Source: Clostridia bacterium
Lineage (GTDB): Bacteria; Bacillota; Clostridia; Lachnospirales; Lachnospiraceae
Length of the DNA stretch: 32,477 bases
Reading direction: 5' to 3'
NCBI GenBank assembly: GCA_029101305.1
Contig: JAQXQS010000219.1
Location: forward strand, 1 to 32,477
The notes under the pieces were generated by a model. It searched no databases, had not been told where the DNA came from, and was given only the letters and a program-made list of their open reading frames with translations. Shown piece by piece: positions 16,258-24,265 of this stretch (within the stretch, counting starts at the first letter, position 1; every line of letters starts with the position of its first letter). A program made the position numbers and the translations under genes.

Positions 16258-17331
16258 TTACTGATCCTGCAGATTGCTAAGCTTCGCAGCCTGATCTGCT
16301 GCGATCAGACTGTCAATGATCTCATCCAGATCACCATTTAAAATATTATCCAGTCTGTGAAGAGTAAGCTTAATACGGTGATCCGTTACACGTCCCTGCG
16401 GGAAGTTATAGGTTCTGATCTTCTCCGAACGGTCACCTGTACCGATCTGGCTTCTTCTTGCTTCTGCCTCTGCATCATGCTGCTTCGCCAGCTCCATCTC
16501 ATACAGACGGGAACGAAGTACCTTTAACGCTTTATCCTTATTCTTCAGCTGGGATTTCTCATCCTGACAGGAAATAACGATTCCTGTGGGAATATGTGTC
16601 AGTCGTACTGCTGAATCTGTCGTATTGACACACTGTCCACCATTTCCGGAAGCACGGAATACATCGAATTTACAGTCATTCATATCCAGATGGAAATCAA
16701 TTTCCTCAGCCTCTGGCATGATTGCAACTGTACATGTGGAAGTATGGATTCTTCCACCTGACTCAGTCTCCGGTACACGCTGTACGCGGTGTACACCACT
16801 TTCATATTTCGGTCTGGAATAAGCACCGGCACCATTGATCATAAAAGTAACCTCTTTAAATCCACCGATTCCATTCTCATTCAGACTCATCATCTCTGTT
16901 TTCCACCGTCTGGATTCTGCATATTTCACATACATTCTATAGATTTCAGCTGCGAAAAGAGCAGCCTCATCGCCGCCAGCACCGGCACGGATCTCCACAA
17001 TAACATTTTTATTATCATTAGGATCCTTCGGCAAAAGAAGAATCTTCAGATCATGCTCCTGCTCTTCCACACGCTTCTTTGCGTCAGAAAGCTCTTCCTT
17101 GAGCATTTCTCTCATCTCTTCATCTTTTTCTTCTTCCAGCATAGAAAGACTGTCCTGAATTGTCTCTTTATTTTTCTTATATTCCTTATAAGTATCCACA
17201 ATTGGCTGCAGGTCGCTCTGTTCCTTCATAAGCTTCTGAAAGCGCTCCGGGTTGGATGTCACATCCGGCTCACCCAGCTCATTCAGAACTTCCTCGAAAC
17301 GTATGAGCAAATCGTCCAACTTGTCAAACAT
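16258..17331 (-). CDS. prfA: Peptide chain release factor 1
   Basis: Recognises UAA and UAG and triggers peptide release. 357 residues. The stop-codon-reading P-x-T tripeptide is PET (187-189; usually PAT or PVT) in [14 protein letters not shown]. The catalytic GGQ is at 231-233 in SGNGGQCVN, where the commoner form is SGAGGQHVN; the essential GGQ itself is intact and its Gln can be methylated by the neighbouring PrmC. AGGAGG precedes the ATG. It follows prmC by 119 nt, the usual partner in this phylum. Confidence 0.96.
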   Translation of the reverse strand: MFDKLDDLLIRFEEVLNELGEPDVTSNPERFQKLMKEQSDLQPIVDTYKEYKKNKETIQDSLSMLEEEKDEEMREMLKEELSDAKKRVEEQEHDLKILLLPKDPNDNKNVIVEIRAGAGGDEAALFAAEIYRMYVKYAESRRWKTEMMSLNENGIGGFKEVTFMINGAGAYSRPKYESGVHRVQRVPETESGGRIHTSTCTVAIMPEAEEIDFHLDMNDCKFDVFRASGNGGQCVNTTDSAVRLTHIPTGIVISCQDEKSQLKNKDKALKVLRSRLYEMELAKQHDAEAEARRSQIGTGDRSEKIRTYNFPQGRVTDHRIKLTLHRLDNILNGDLDEIIDSLIAADQAAKLSNLQDQ

Positions 17332-17450
17332 GGTTTTCCTCCTGTCATTTCTTCGTTACTGCCAGCAATCCTGACATAAATTTCGTTTTCCCAGAGGCAT
17401 CAGCCCCTATCATCAGATCTGTTACCAATAATACCGGCAGATTCCTACGT

Positions 17451-18320
17451 TTATCTTCTGCCCAGTACTACTCTGTCAAGTCCAGTCAGGTCTTTTATCA
17501 CCTTCACATCCTGAAACCCATTCTCCACCATCAGCTCTGATACGTCCTGTCCCTGATCGTATCCGATTTCAAACAACATCCAGCCATCCTTTTTCAGAAA
17601 GACTTTTCCTTCTGATACAATCTTCCTGTAAAAATACAGGCCATCCTCATGGCCATCCAGCGCAAGCCTCGGGTCGTGATCGCGCACTTCTTCCATAAGC
17701 TCTTCTATATCTGCGCTCCTGATATATGGTGGATTTGAGATAAGAATATCATACCATGCCTGGTCTTTACCAGTCTTTTCTTCAAAAAAAGGTGACGAAA
17801 ACAAATCACTTTCCACCAACCTGGCTCTTTTATCCACTTCCAGATTTCTGGCATTCTTCTCTGCCACCAGAAGTGCCTGTGGGGAAATATCGGCTCCCAC
17901 ACCACAGGCATCCTGCATAAGTGCCAGAAGGCTTAAAAGAATACAGCCAGATCCGGTACACATATCAAGTATCTCTGGAGCTTTTTTTCCCTTCAGAAGC
18001 TCCAGTGCCTTTTCCACAAGTGTTTCTGTGTCCTGTCTTGGTACCAGCACATTCTCATTTACATAAAACTCAAAACCCATGAAATAGGCCTGATGGGTAA
18101 TATGCTGTAACGGAATGTGTTCTGCTCTTTTTTGAATCAGATTTCTGTACTCTTCTGCCTTTTCTTCCTCTATCACGTCATCGGAATGAGCAAAGTAAAA
18201 GGCCCTGCTCACACCAGTCACATACTCCAGAAGAAGCCAGGCATCCAGCCCGGCTTCCTGGATCTTTTGCTGTTCCAGAACCTTGGTTCCTTCTTTTAAT
18301 AATGTTTCCAGAGAGGTCAT
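17451..18320 (-). CDS. prmC: Release factor glutamine methyltransferase PrmC
   Basis: SAM-dependent enzyme that N5-methylates the Gln of the GGQ motif of release factors; its substrate gene prfA is next downstream. 289 residues: N-terminal helical domain (about 1-90), SAM-binding motif LDMCTGSGC (118-126) and catalytic NPPY (196-199). The start ATG overlaps the end of the DUF1385 gene by 4 nt, which shows translational coupling. Confidence 0.95.
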   Translation of the reverse strand: MTSLETLLKEGTKVLEQQKIQEAGLDAWLLLEYVTGVSRAFYFAHSDDVIEEEKAEEYRNLIQKRAEHIPLQHITHQAYFMGFEFYVNENVLVPRQDTETLVEKALELLKGKKAPEILDMCTGSGCILLSLLALMQDACGVGADISPQALLVAEKNARNLEVDKRARLVESDLFSSPFFEEKTGKDQAWYDILISNPPYIRSADIEELMEEVRDHDPRLALDGHEDGLYFYRKIVSEGKVFLKKDGWMLFEIGYDQGQDVSELMVENGFQDVKVIKDLTGLDRVVLGRR

Positions 18321-19396
18321 TTCGTCTCTCCTGCTATGGAATTTACCACATGATCTGTTGCTTTGGTTTCCTCATTTTTGGTTTCCTCATTTTTGGTTTC
18401 CTCTGCTTTGTTTTCCCCAGCTTCATTTTCATAGGGAATATCCAGATCAAATTCTTCCTTTAAGTAAGCCCGCCAGTCAAAAACTGCCTCTACTGCTTTA
18501 ATGGCAACCTCTGCCATATCTGCAGTAGGCTCCTTGGTTGTAAATTTCTGCATTGCCATTCCTGGTTTACTCATCATCAGAGCGAATTTGCTGTCCGTTC
18601 TGCCTGCCCACTGGATGATCTCAAAGGAAATTCCTGATACAACAGGTACCATAAGCAAACGTCCAAAAAGGCGCAGCCAATAAGATGGTACCAATACGAA
18701 TATAAAATGCAGGAAAATACTTACCAGCATAACCAGGAACAAAAAGCTGGTTCCGCAGCGTCTGTGAAATCTGGAGCTCTCCAGCACATTCTCAACCGTA
18801 AGCGGCTTGCCGTTCTCTACACAATTGATACATTTATGCTCAGCGCCATGATACATGAAGGTTCTCTGGATATCCTTCATTCTGGAAATAAGGAGCATAT
18901 ATCCCATAAACAGCCCCAGCTTCACAAAAGCCTCCACAATGGTAACTACCACTTCAGATGCCCCAACCTTACGGCAAAGACTTGCCAATACATAAGGAAG
19001 CAGCATAAATGCAGCTATGGAGATTACGATTGAAACAGCCACCGTTACATATAGCAGGGCTTTAAATGCCTTATCTTCTTTTTTCTTCTTGGCTTCCAGT
19101 TCTTCTGCAGAAAGGGCAGCATTTTTCTTAGCCTCTTCCTCATCCTCTTCGTCCCCTGCGATCTCAGCAGAATACATCAGGCATTTGGTTCCAGTTACCA
19201 GAGAATCAATGAAGCTTACCATTCCACGGATAATCGGTTTCTTCCATATTTTCGCATTGCCAAAAATGCATTTATAATCTTCAACTTTCAGTTCAATTTC
19301 TTTATCAGGACGGCGTACCGCAATGGAATACTTATCCTTATGACGCATCATAATGCCTTCCATTACAGCTTGTCCACCGATATTAGATGGTTTCAT
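18317..19396 (-). CDS. DUF1385 multi-pass membrane protein
   Basis: 359-residue conserved membrane protein of unknown function. N-terminal signature GGQAVMEGIMMR (8-19), central transmembrane helices at about 115-140, 148-170 and 215-265, and a conserved cytoplasmic-looking stretch YHGAEHKCINCVENG between them with possible metal ligands (H, E, H, C, C). The C-terminal tail is charged and repetitive (NEETKNEETK). The gene is a standard member of the rho-rpmE-DUF1385-prmC-prfA group in Clostridia. Family function is not known, and I do not assign one. Confidence 0.9.
   Translation of the reverse strand: MKPSNIGGQAVMEGIMMRHKDKYSIAVRRPDKEIELKVEDYKCIFGNAKIWKKPIIRGMVSFIDSLVTGTKCLMYSAEIAGDEEDEEEAKKNAALSAEELEAKKKKEDKAFKALLYVTVAVSIVISIAAFMLLPYVLASLCRKVGASEVVVTIVEAFVKLGLFMGYMLLISRMKDIQRTFMYHGAEHKCINCVENGKPLTVENVLESSRFHRRCGTSFLFLVMLVSIFLHFIFVLVPSYWLRLFGRLLMVPVVSGISFEIIQWAGRTDSKFALMMSKPGMAMQKFTTKEPTADMAEVAIKAVEAVFDWRAYLKEEFDLDIPYENEAGENKAEETKNEETKNEETKATDHVVNSIAGETK
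18365..18403 (-). repeat. 15-bp in-frame tandem repeat in the DUF1385 tail
   Basis: GGTTTCCTCATTTTT occurs twice exactly (18365-18379, 18380-18394), then a third partial unit. It encodes KNEET units, so copy-number changes stay in frame. Confidence 0.8.
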
Positions 19397-19423
19397 CTTA
19401 TCCTCCGTCTCTTATTACAAAGA

Positions 19424-19451
19424 AAGGTTGAGATTTCCCAACCTCAACCTT
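19424..19451 (-). terminator. Hairpin between rpmE and DUF1385
   Basis: AAGGTTGAG (19424-19432) pairs with CTCAACCTT (19443-19451); the minus strand continues TTTCTTTG. A moderate terminator that could lower DUF1385-prmC-prfA expression relative to the ribosomal protein gene. Confidence 0.65.
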
Positions 19452-19471
19452 CTCATTCTGTAATATTCAAA

Positions 19472-19675
19472 TTATTTATTCAGGCCGTATTTCTCGTTGA
19501 ACTTATTGATACGTCCGCGAGCCTGAGTAGCTTTCTGCTGTCCTGTATAGAACGGATGACATTTGGAGCAGATTTCTACGTGGATGTCCTGCTTGGTAGA
19601 ACCTGTTACAAAAGTATTACCGCAGTTGCAGGTTACAGTTGCCTGATAGTAATTCGGATGGATTCCTTCTCTCAT
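19472..19675 (-). CDS. rpmE: 50S ribosomal protein L31 (zinc form)
   Basis: 67 residues starting [11 protein letters not shown]. The zinc ligands C16, C18, C36 and C39 (CNCG and CSKC) mark the zinc-containing C+ type, not the zinc-free paralogue made under zinc limitation. I take ATG at 19675 because AGAGAGG lies 7-8 nt before it; an in-frame GTG three codons earlier overlaps that site. It has its own strong promoter after rho. Confidence 0.96.
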   Translation of the reverse strand: MREGIHPNYYQATVTCNCGNTFVTGSTKQDIHVEICSKCHPFYTGQQKATQARGRINKFNEKYGLNK

Positions 19676-19750
19676 GATTTTCACCTCTCTATATTTATTC
19701 TATTTTATTTGCGTTGAATCTGACGAATTCACACTTTACACAGCCTACTG

Positions 19751-19779
19751 ATTATAGCATGGCGTTATGAGAAATGCAA
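19751..19779 (-). promoter_or_regulatory. Promoter of rpmE
   Basis: Minus strand: -35 TTGCAT (19774-19779), 17-nt spacer, extended -10 TGCTATAAT (TATAAT at 19751-19756). It lies in the 109-nt gap between the rho stop and the rpmE start. Confidence 0.8.
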
Positions 19780-19784
19780 GTTAT

Positions 19785-21419
19785 TTATAAAAATTTCTGT
19801 TTTTTTACAGTTTGCACAAATTCTGCGTTATTAGCAGTACGGGCAAACATATTCAGGATCTGCTCTACAGCCTCGTCGGATTTCATTCCATTAAGAGCTT
19901 TTCGCATAATATACACAGCTTCCTGCTCATCCCTGCTCAAAAGCAGATCCTCCCGTCTGGTACCGGATTTCTGGATATCAATGGCCGGGAACACTCTCTT
20001 CTCCTGAAGCTTACGGTCAAGAACAAGCTCCATATTACCAGTTCCTTTGAACTCCTCGTAAATTACATCATCCATCTTACTTCCGGTATCGACCAGTGCT
20101 GTCGCCAGAATGGTAAGGCTGCCTCCTTCGCGCATATTACGGGCAGCACCAAAGAAACGCTTCGGCATGTGCAGGGCTCCCGGATCAAGACCGCCGGACA
20201 GAGTTCTTCCGCTTGGCGGAACCACCAGGTTATAAGCCCTGGCAAGTCTGGTAATGGAATCCAGAAGGATCACTACATCCTGTTTATGTTCTACAAGGCG
20301 TCGTGCACGCTCTACAACCATCTCGGAAACACGCTTATGATGCTCTGGAAGCTCATCAAATGTAGAATAGATAACTTCCACATTTGGTCCCTGTATTGCT
20401 TCTTTAATATCCGTAACTTCCTCTGGACGTTCATCGATCAGAAGAATGATCAGATGCATATCACTGTTATTTTTGAGAATGGATTTCGCCACATCCTTCA
20501 GCAATGTCGTCTTACCAGCTTTGGGCGGGGAAACGATCATTCCACGCTGTCCCTTACCGATCGGGCTGATCAGATCCACGATACGCATAGCTGTGGTACC
20601 GCCAGGCCTTTCCATGATGAGACGCTCATTTGGAAAAATAGGGGTCATATTCTCAAAATTGTATCGTTTCTGTCCTTCGCTGGGATGAAACCCATTGATA
20701 GATGTCACATATAAAAGGGCACTGAATTTCTCTCCCTGGGTCTTAATACGGATATTTCCCTGGATAATGTCTCCGGTCTTCAGGTTAAACCTGCGGATCT
20801 GTGATGGGGAAACGTAAATATCATTCTCCCCCGGAAGGTAATTCTCACTTCGGATAAATCCAAAACCATCCGGCATGACCTCCAGGATACCGTTCGCCTT
20901 TTCTCCACTATCGAGCTGGACCGTCTCCGCAGAAACATGATAAGCATTGCTCACATTCTCTGCATGCTCATCATTTACAACACGTGGCTGCTCAGGCTCC
21001 GCATCCCTGATCTCAGCCGGTGGAACCACTTCTACAGTCTTTACTGAGGGCTCACGTTTCGCAGAATTATCTGTTCTGGTTTCATTATTATAGCTGTTCT
21101 GACGCACTGTATTCTCATTCCGGTTATAGCTATTACTGCGAAATTCCGGATTACGTCTTATGATCGTACGGGATTTCACAGGGGTTTCTCGCTTTTCAGA
21201 TGCTGGAGCTGCCTCTGTTTTCTCGCTTTTTTCCTGTACAGATACGCTTTCTTCTGCCTTCTGGACAGGCTGTGCACTCTCAGACGCTTCTTTTCTATCT
21301 TCTTCTAACATACGCTCAATTAATTCAGGCTTTCTCATAGTAGAAATGCCCCTCAGTCCCCTGGCTTTCGCAATTGCTTTCAGCTCTGCCAAAGGCAACG
21401 ATTCATATTTTTCTCTCAT
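19785..21419 (-). CDS. rho: Transcription termination factor Rho
   Basis: Hexameric RNA helicase that ends transcription of untranslated RNA. 544 residues from ATG 21419 (AGAGG about 10 nt upstream; an in-frame TTG one codon earlier is less likely). N-terminal Rho-N/SAP-like helices (1-45, [13 protein letters not shown]), then a disordered Lys/Glu then Asn/Arg/Ser-rich insert (about 46-165), the RNA-binding cold-shock domain (about 175-245, [12 protein letters not shown]), Walker A PPKAGKTT, Walker [12 protein letters not shown] and Q/R-loop regions. The insert makes it much longer than the roughly 420-residue enteric Rho; such inserts are known in other bacteria. It is the first gene of the housekeeping group. 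Confidence 0.96.
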   Translation of the reverse strand: MREKYESLPLAELKAIAKARGLRGISTMRKPELIERMLEEDRKEASESAQPVQKAEESVSVQEKSEKTEAAPASEKRETPVKSRTIIRRNPEFRSNSYNRNENTVRQNSYNNETRTDNSAKREPSVKTVEVVPPAEIRDAEPEQPRVVNDEHAENVSNAYHVSAETVQLDSGEKANGILEVMPDGFGFIRSENYLPGENDIYVSPSQIRRFNLKTGDIIQGNIRIKTQGEKFSALLYVTSINGFHPSEGQKRYNFENMTPIFPNERLIMERPGGTTAMRIVDLISPIGKGQRGMIVSPPKAGKTTLLKDVAKSILKNNSDMHLIILLIDERPEEVTDIKEAIQGPNVEVIYSTFDELPEHHKRVSEMVVERARRLVEHKQDVVILLDSITRLARAYNLVVPPSGRTLSGGLDPGALHMPKRFFGAARNMREGGSLTILATALVDTGSKMDDVIYEEFKGTGNMELVLDRKLQEKRVFPAIDIQKSGTRREDLLLSRDEQEAVYIMRKALNGMKSDEAVEQILNMFARTANNAEFVQTVKKQKFL

Positions 21420-21555
21420 CAATCATCTACCTCTTTGACTTCAATTATTTATAAAACATTTCAATTTTGATTTCACGGGATACAAATGTCTGATTAGACA
21501 GAAGCAATATATACTGAATTTGTAAAATAACCTTCAAAAAAATCTAGCAAAATTT

Positions 21556-21584
21556 ATTTTAACACATTTCGGATGCTATGTCTA
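21556..21584 (-). promoter_or_regulatory. Proximal rho promoter
   Basis: Minus strand: -35 TAGACA (21579-21584), 17-nt spacer, -10 TAAAAT (21556-21561), about 140 nt before the rho start. The leader then holds a TGTCT-AATC-AGACA stem near 21490. The stretch 21423-21807 holds this, the second promoter and the protease terminator, and no gene. Confidence 0.6.
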
Positions 21585-21672
21585 TATCAATTCCAAATAT
21601 GTCGATCCCAGCCTGCACGTCCCATTTTTCCTGTTTGTCCGATTACAGAATAAAAGGTGACCTTTGTCTTGT

Positions 21673-21702
21673 ATTATACACATTCCAGGTTTTTTATTGC
21701 AA
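21673..21702 (-). promoter_or_regulatory. Distal rho promoter
   Basis: Minus strand: -35 TTGCAA (21697-21702), 18-nt spacer, -10 TATAAT (21673-21678), upstream of the proximal promoter. Confidence 0.6.
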
Positions 21703-21750
21703 GAATTATTTGTCGACACATATCCAGCACCTTCGACATGCGTTTAACCG

Positions 21751-21778
21751 AAAACACCCGGAGACAACTCTCCGGGTG
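21751..21778 (-). terminator. Terminator after the metalloprotease gene
   Basis: CACCCGGAG (21755-21763) pairs with CTCCGGGTG (21770-21778), a perfect GC-rich 9-bp stem with a 6-nt loop; minus strand continues TTTTCGG. It lies 30 nt after the protease stop codon. Confidence 0.85.
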
Positions 21779-21807
21779 GTGATCACTTTTTGAAATTAAT
21801 CTGTTCT

Positions 21808-22842
21808 TTATTTCCAATATGGACCATAAATCTTCTGGATTTTCGCAATCTGCGCATCCGTGATCTGATTCAGTGCATTCTGAACTGCTGCATAAGTCTG
21901 AGGTCTTGCACTCTTCAGGGAAGCGTTGTTCAGGATATAATCCTTAACAGATTCAGCAAAATATTCTGAAGAATTCTGTGTTACATATGCTTTATTAAAT
22001 GCTGTAACATTATTCTTCTCAGCTGCATAAATACTCTGGAAACTGGAAGTTCTGTCAGCGTTTCCTGCGATAAATGCAAGGAAATGTCCCAGTTCATGGT
22101 ATACAGAATCATCAATCTGTCTCATGGTAATGGATCTTGATCTCGCTTCGAAGTATCCGGAATAGTTTACAGAAGGATCAACTACCAGCTTGAAGCCCAG
22201 TTTCTGGAATGCGGAAAGCACACGGCTGTCCATCTTTCCGGCAACAGAAGTTACATTGGCTTCGTATTTGCCCTGGTTCTTATTTGCAGTTGATGCTGTA
22301 GTCGTCTTAGCTGTTGTAGAGGTTGCAGTACTCTTCACACCAGAAGATGTGGTATTGGCTGCTGCCTCATTGTTAATGGTTACCTGCTGGGTCGTAGTTG
22401 TCTGTACAGTTGTTGTAACCTTGGATGTAACCAGTTTCTTTTTGGATTTCTTGGTATATTTCTCAGTCGCATTTGTTACAACTGTGGTTTTGGTTGCTAC
22501 GGTTGTATTTCCGGTGGTTTTCTTGGAATTGGAAACCTTGGTTTTTGTTTTCAGCTTCTTGGTATAGCTCTTCTTGGAAGCCTTTTTCAGCTTGACTGTC
22601 TTCTTAGTTGTCTTGGTCTTACTTGTAGTCTTAACAGTGGTCTTCGGCTGGGATGCCAATGGAGTTTCTTCCTCGGCAATAGATGTCTCCATAACCGGAT
22701 CTGTATAGCTTGGGAACTCTGGTGCTTCCCCTGCTCCTGAAAAAAATGAAACACCACCGATCACAGCTGCAAGTGCTATCGCTACACAACTGGAAACAAG
22801 TTTCTTATTAGCGAACCACTCTGTTAATTTCTTTCCTTTCAT
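21808..22842 (-). CDS. Secreted HELGH metalloprotease, lethal-factor/PPEP-like
   Basis: 344 residues from ATG 22842 (GAAAGGTG upstream). An N-terminal signal or anchor helix (about 15-37) is followed by a long Thr/Lys-rich low-complexity region (about 65-190) and a C-terminal catalytic domain. That domain has zinc motif H249-E-L-G-H253 and a second conserved block EYFAES, whose Glu297 lies 48 residues after the first His. This spacing fits the anthrax-lethal-factor-like (ATLF) clan that includes the Pro-Pro endopeptidases (PPEP/Zmp1). It probably cleaves surface proteins outside the cell; the Thr/Lys region may bind the wall. Expression is probably set by the cyclic-di-GMP riboswitch just upstream. 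Substrate specificity is not readable. Confidence 0.82.
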   Translation of the reverse strand: MKGKKLTEWFANKKLVSSCVAIALAAVIGGVSFFSGAGEAPEFPSYTDPVMETSIAEEETPLASQPKTTVKTTSKTKTTKKTVKLKKASKKSYTKKLKTKTKVSNSKKTTGNTTVATKTTVVTNATEKYTKKSKKKLVTSKVTTTVQTTTTQQVTINNEAAANTTSSGVKSTATSTTAKTTTASTANKNQGKYEANVTSVAGKMDSRVLSAFQKLGFKLVVDPSVNYSGYFEARSRSITMRQIDDSVYHELGHFLAFIAGNADRTSSFQSIYAAEKNNVTAFNKAYVTQNSSEYFAESVKDYILNNASLKSARPQTYAAVQNALNQITDAQIAKIQKIYGPYWK

Positions 22843-22916
22843 ATATATGCACACCTTTCTTGAATGATAATGGATTCTGACCTGCCGCTCTTTGGAAACC
22901 ACATCCATTCATGGCA

Positions 22917-23095
22917 ATAAAAAAACCGTTTATCAGATTAAATAAACGGTTGCCACAAACAGATGACCTCTGTCTCCTGTCATCATCACCTCACATAATC
23001 AATATCAATGCGGCAACCGGCTGTCATAGTCTGTAGACCTTAGACCCGTGGCTTTGCGTCCCTGCCTTTCGACAGGTTTGCCTTTAATTACATTC
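22917..23095 (-). promoter_or_regulatory. Cyclic-di-GMP-I (GEMM-I) riboswitch with terminator
   Basis: On the minus strand the aptamer (about 23095-23009) shows the class I consensus in order: AAAGGCAAACC, a P1b-type hairpin with GAAA loop, GGGACGCAAAGCC, GGGTCTAAGG, and ACAGCCGGTTGCC. An intrinsic terminator follows: a 10-bp stem (22924-22933 with 22942-22951) and seven Ts. The aptamer's 3' end (CGGTTGCCGCA, 23009-23019) can pair over 11 positions, one G-U, with TGTGGCAACCG (22947-22957), which overlaps the terminator arm. That is a ready antiterminator. Ligand binding that occupies the aptamer 3' end would favour termination, so an OFF switch is predicted. The downstream gene starts about 75 nt later. 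Confidence 0.9.
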
Positions 23096-23097
23096 TC

Positions 23098-23126
23098 ATA
23101 ATAAGCCTTTTTCCAACTATTGTCAA
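23098..23126 (-). promoter_or_regulatory. Promoter driving the riboswitch-protease transcript
   Basis: Minus strand: -35 TTGACA (23121-23126), 17-nt spacer, -10 TATTAT (23098-23103). The start point would fall immediately before the aptamer, as expected for a riboswitch leader. In the stretch 22843-23307 everything else is accounted for by the leader and the divergent promoter. Confidence 0.85.
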
Positions 23127-23228
23127 CGAAAAAGGGCAAGAAAAAATAACTAAATTTTCCACAAAAAGCTTCGAAACAGAGCGAAATTTCATAAATGAAT
23201 TCTCTCTTTCTTTTTTGACATAATCTGC

Positions 23229-23282
23229 TATACTTATTTCATAAGACCAGGGTTAAAAGATCAAAAACCCTTTTACTTTTGA
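23229..23282 (+). promoter_or_regulatory. Extended -10 promoter and small leader hairpin of the pilus-side run
   Basis: TGCTATACT (TATACT at 23229-23234) is an extended -10 about 75 nt before the lipoprotein start. The leader holds a small stem GGGTT/AACCC followed by TTTTA (23257-23275), which might be a weak attenuator. Confidence 0.45.
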
Positions 23283-23307
23283 CAGCATTATAAAAAGGAG
23301 CGGCACT

Positions 23308-24234
23308 ATGTCAAACCGTACTTCTGCCCTTCCTCTTTGCTTATTTTTATTATACTTTACTTTATTTGCAATAACAGGCTGTGGCGGTAACAGCACCGTT
23401 GCTTCTGATGAGCCTCCTGTTTTTTCCCCATTACAGGTACTGGTTCCCGAAGCGCCTGGCACCAGCACTGTGGGACAGTCACCGCTGGTTCTTGATACCT
23501 CCAATATCAGTCAGGGGTATCTGACTGCGAAAAGCGACGCTAATGGCACTACCAAGAATATCCAGCTTTGTGCAGATGACGGCGTTGTCTATTCTTATTT
23601 TGTTTCATCCGGTGAAAGTGCCGTTATCCCTTTTACCAGTGGAAGTGGTACTTATCAGGTGACCTGTTATGAGCAGGTAAATGGCAGTCAGTATGCTGCA
23701 CTTTATGCACAGGCGTTGGAAGTGACCCTGGAGAATGAATTTCTCCCGTTTCTCTACCCGAACCAGTATGTAAACTTTACCCCGGATTCAGAAGCCAGTA
23801 AGCTGGCTCTTTCCCTTCTGACAGACGATGCTGCTGAGCAGGAAAGCATTGACACCGTTTTCCAGTATGTAACACAGCACATCACCTATGATGAGGAAAA
23901 AGCTGCCACAGTTGAAACAGGCTACCTCCCTGATGTGGATGAGACCCTTTCGACAGGCAAGGGAATCTGCTTCGATTACGCTGCTTTGATGACAGCCATG
24001 TTAAGAAGCCGGGATATTCCCTGCAAGCTTCAGATTGGTTATGCAGGTGACATCAAGCATGCCTGGATTGATGTCTATATCCGCGGTAAAGGCTGGGTAG
24101 AGCACGCCATCACCTACGATGGGGAAAAATGGAACCGCATGGATCCCACTTTTACAGCCAATAGCGAAGATGAAGAGCTTATTAACTCCTACATAGGAGA
24201 CAGTGATAACTATACCTTGCAATTCACCCGATAA
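23308..24234 (+). CDS. Transglutaminase-like lipoprotein
   Basis: 308 residues. Lipoprotein signal with lipobox ITGC (C25), so it is anchored on the outer face of the membrane. Residues 50-150 form a beta-rich region of no clear family. The C-terminal transglutaminase-like domain has triad C221 (GKGICFDYAALM), H251 (IKHAWIDVYI) and D279 (RMDPTF). Such domains act as proteases, peptide cyclases or cross-linkers. GGAGCGG precedes the ATG. Its stop is 31 nt before the GspF gene, so it may be the first gene of the pilus-like operon and act on the surface structure; that is inference. Confidence 0.87.
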   Translation: MSNRTSALPLCLFLLYFTLFAITGCGGNSTVASDEPPVFSPLQVLVPEAPGTSTVGQSPLVLDTSNISQGYLTAKSDANGTTKNIQLCADDGVVYSYFVSSGESAVIPFTSGSGTYQVTCYEQVNGSQYAALYAQALEVTLENEFLPFLYPNQYVNFTPDSEASKLALSLLTDDAAEQESIDTVFQYVTQHITYDEEKAATVETGYLPDVDETLSTGKGICFDYAALMTAMLRSRDIPCKLQIGYAGDIKHAWIDVYIRGKGWVEHAITYDGEKWNRMDPTFTANSEDEELINSYIGDSDNYTLQFTR

Positions 24235-24265
24235 CATTTTGAGCGTGTCTTAGAAAGGATTTTTT

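Noticed and set aside
17345..17413. 22-codon minus-strand frame between prmC and prfA with a P-loop-like GADASGKT
   Set aside because: Too short for a nucleotide-binding domain, no ribosome site, and prmC and prfA are each complete, so it is not a lost end of either.
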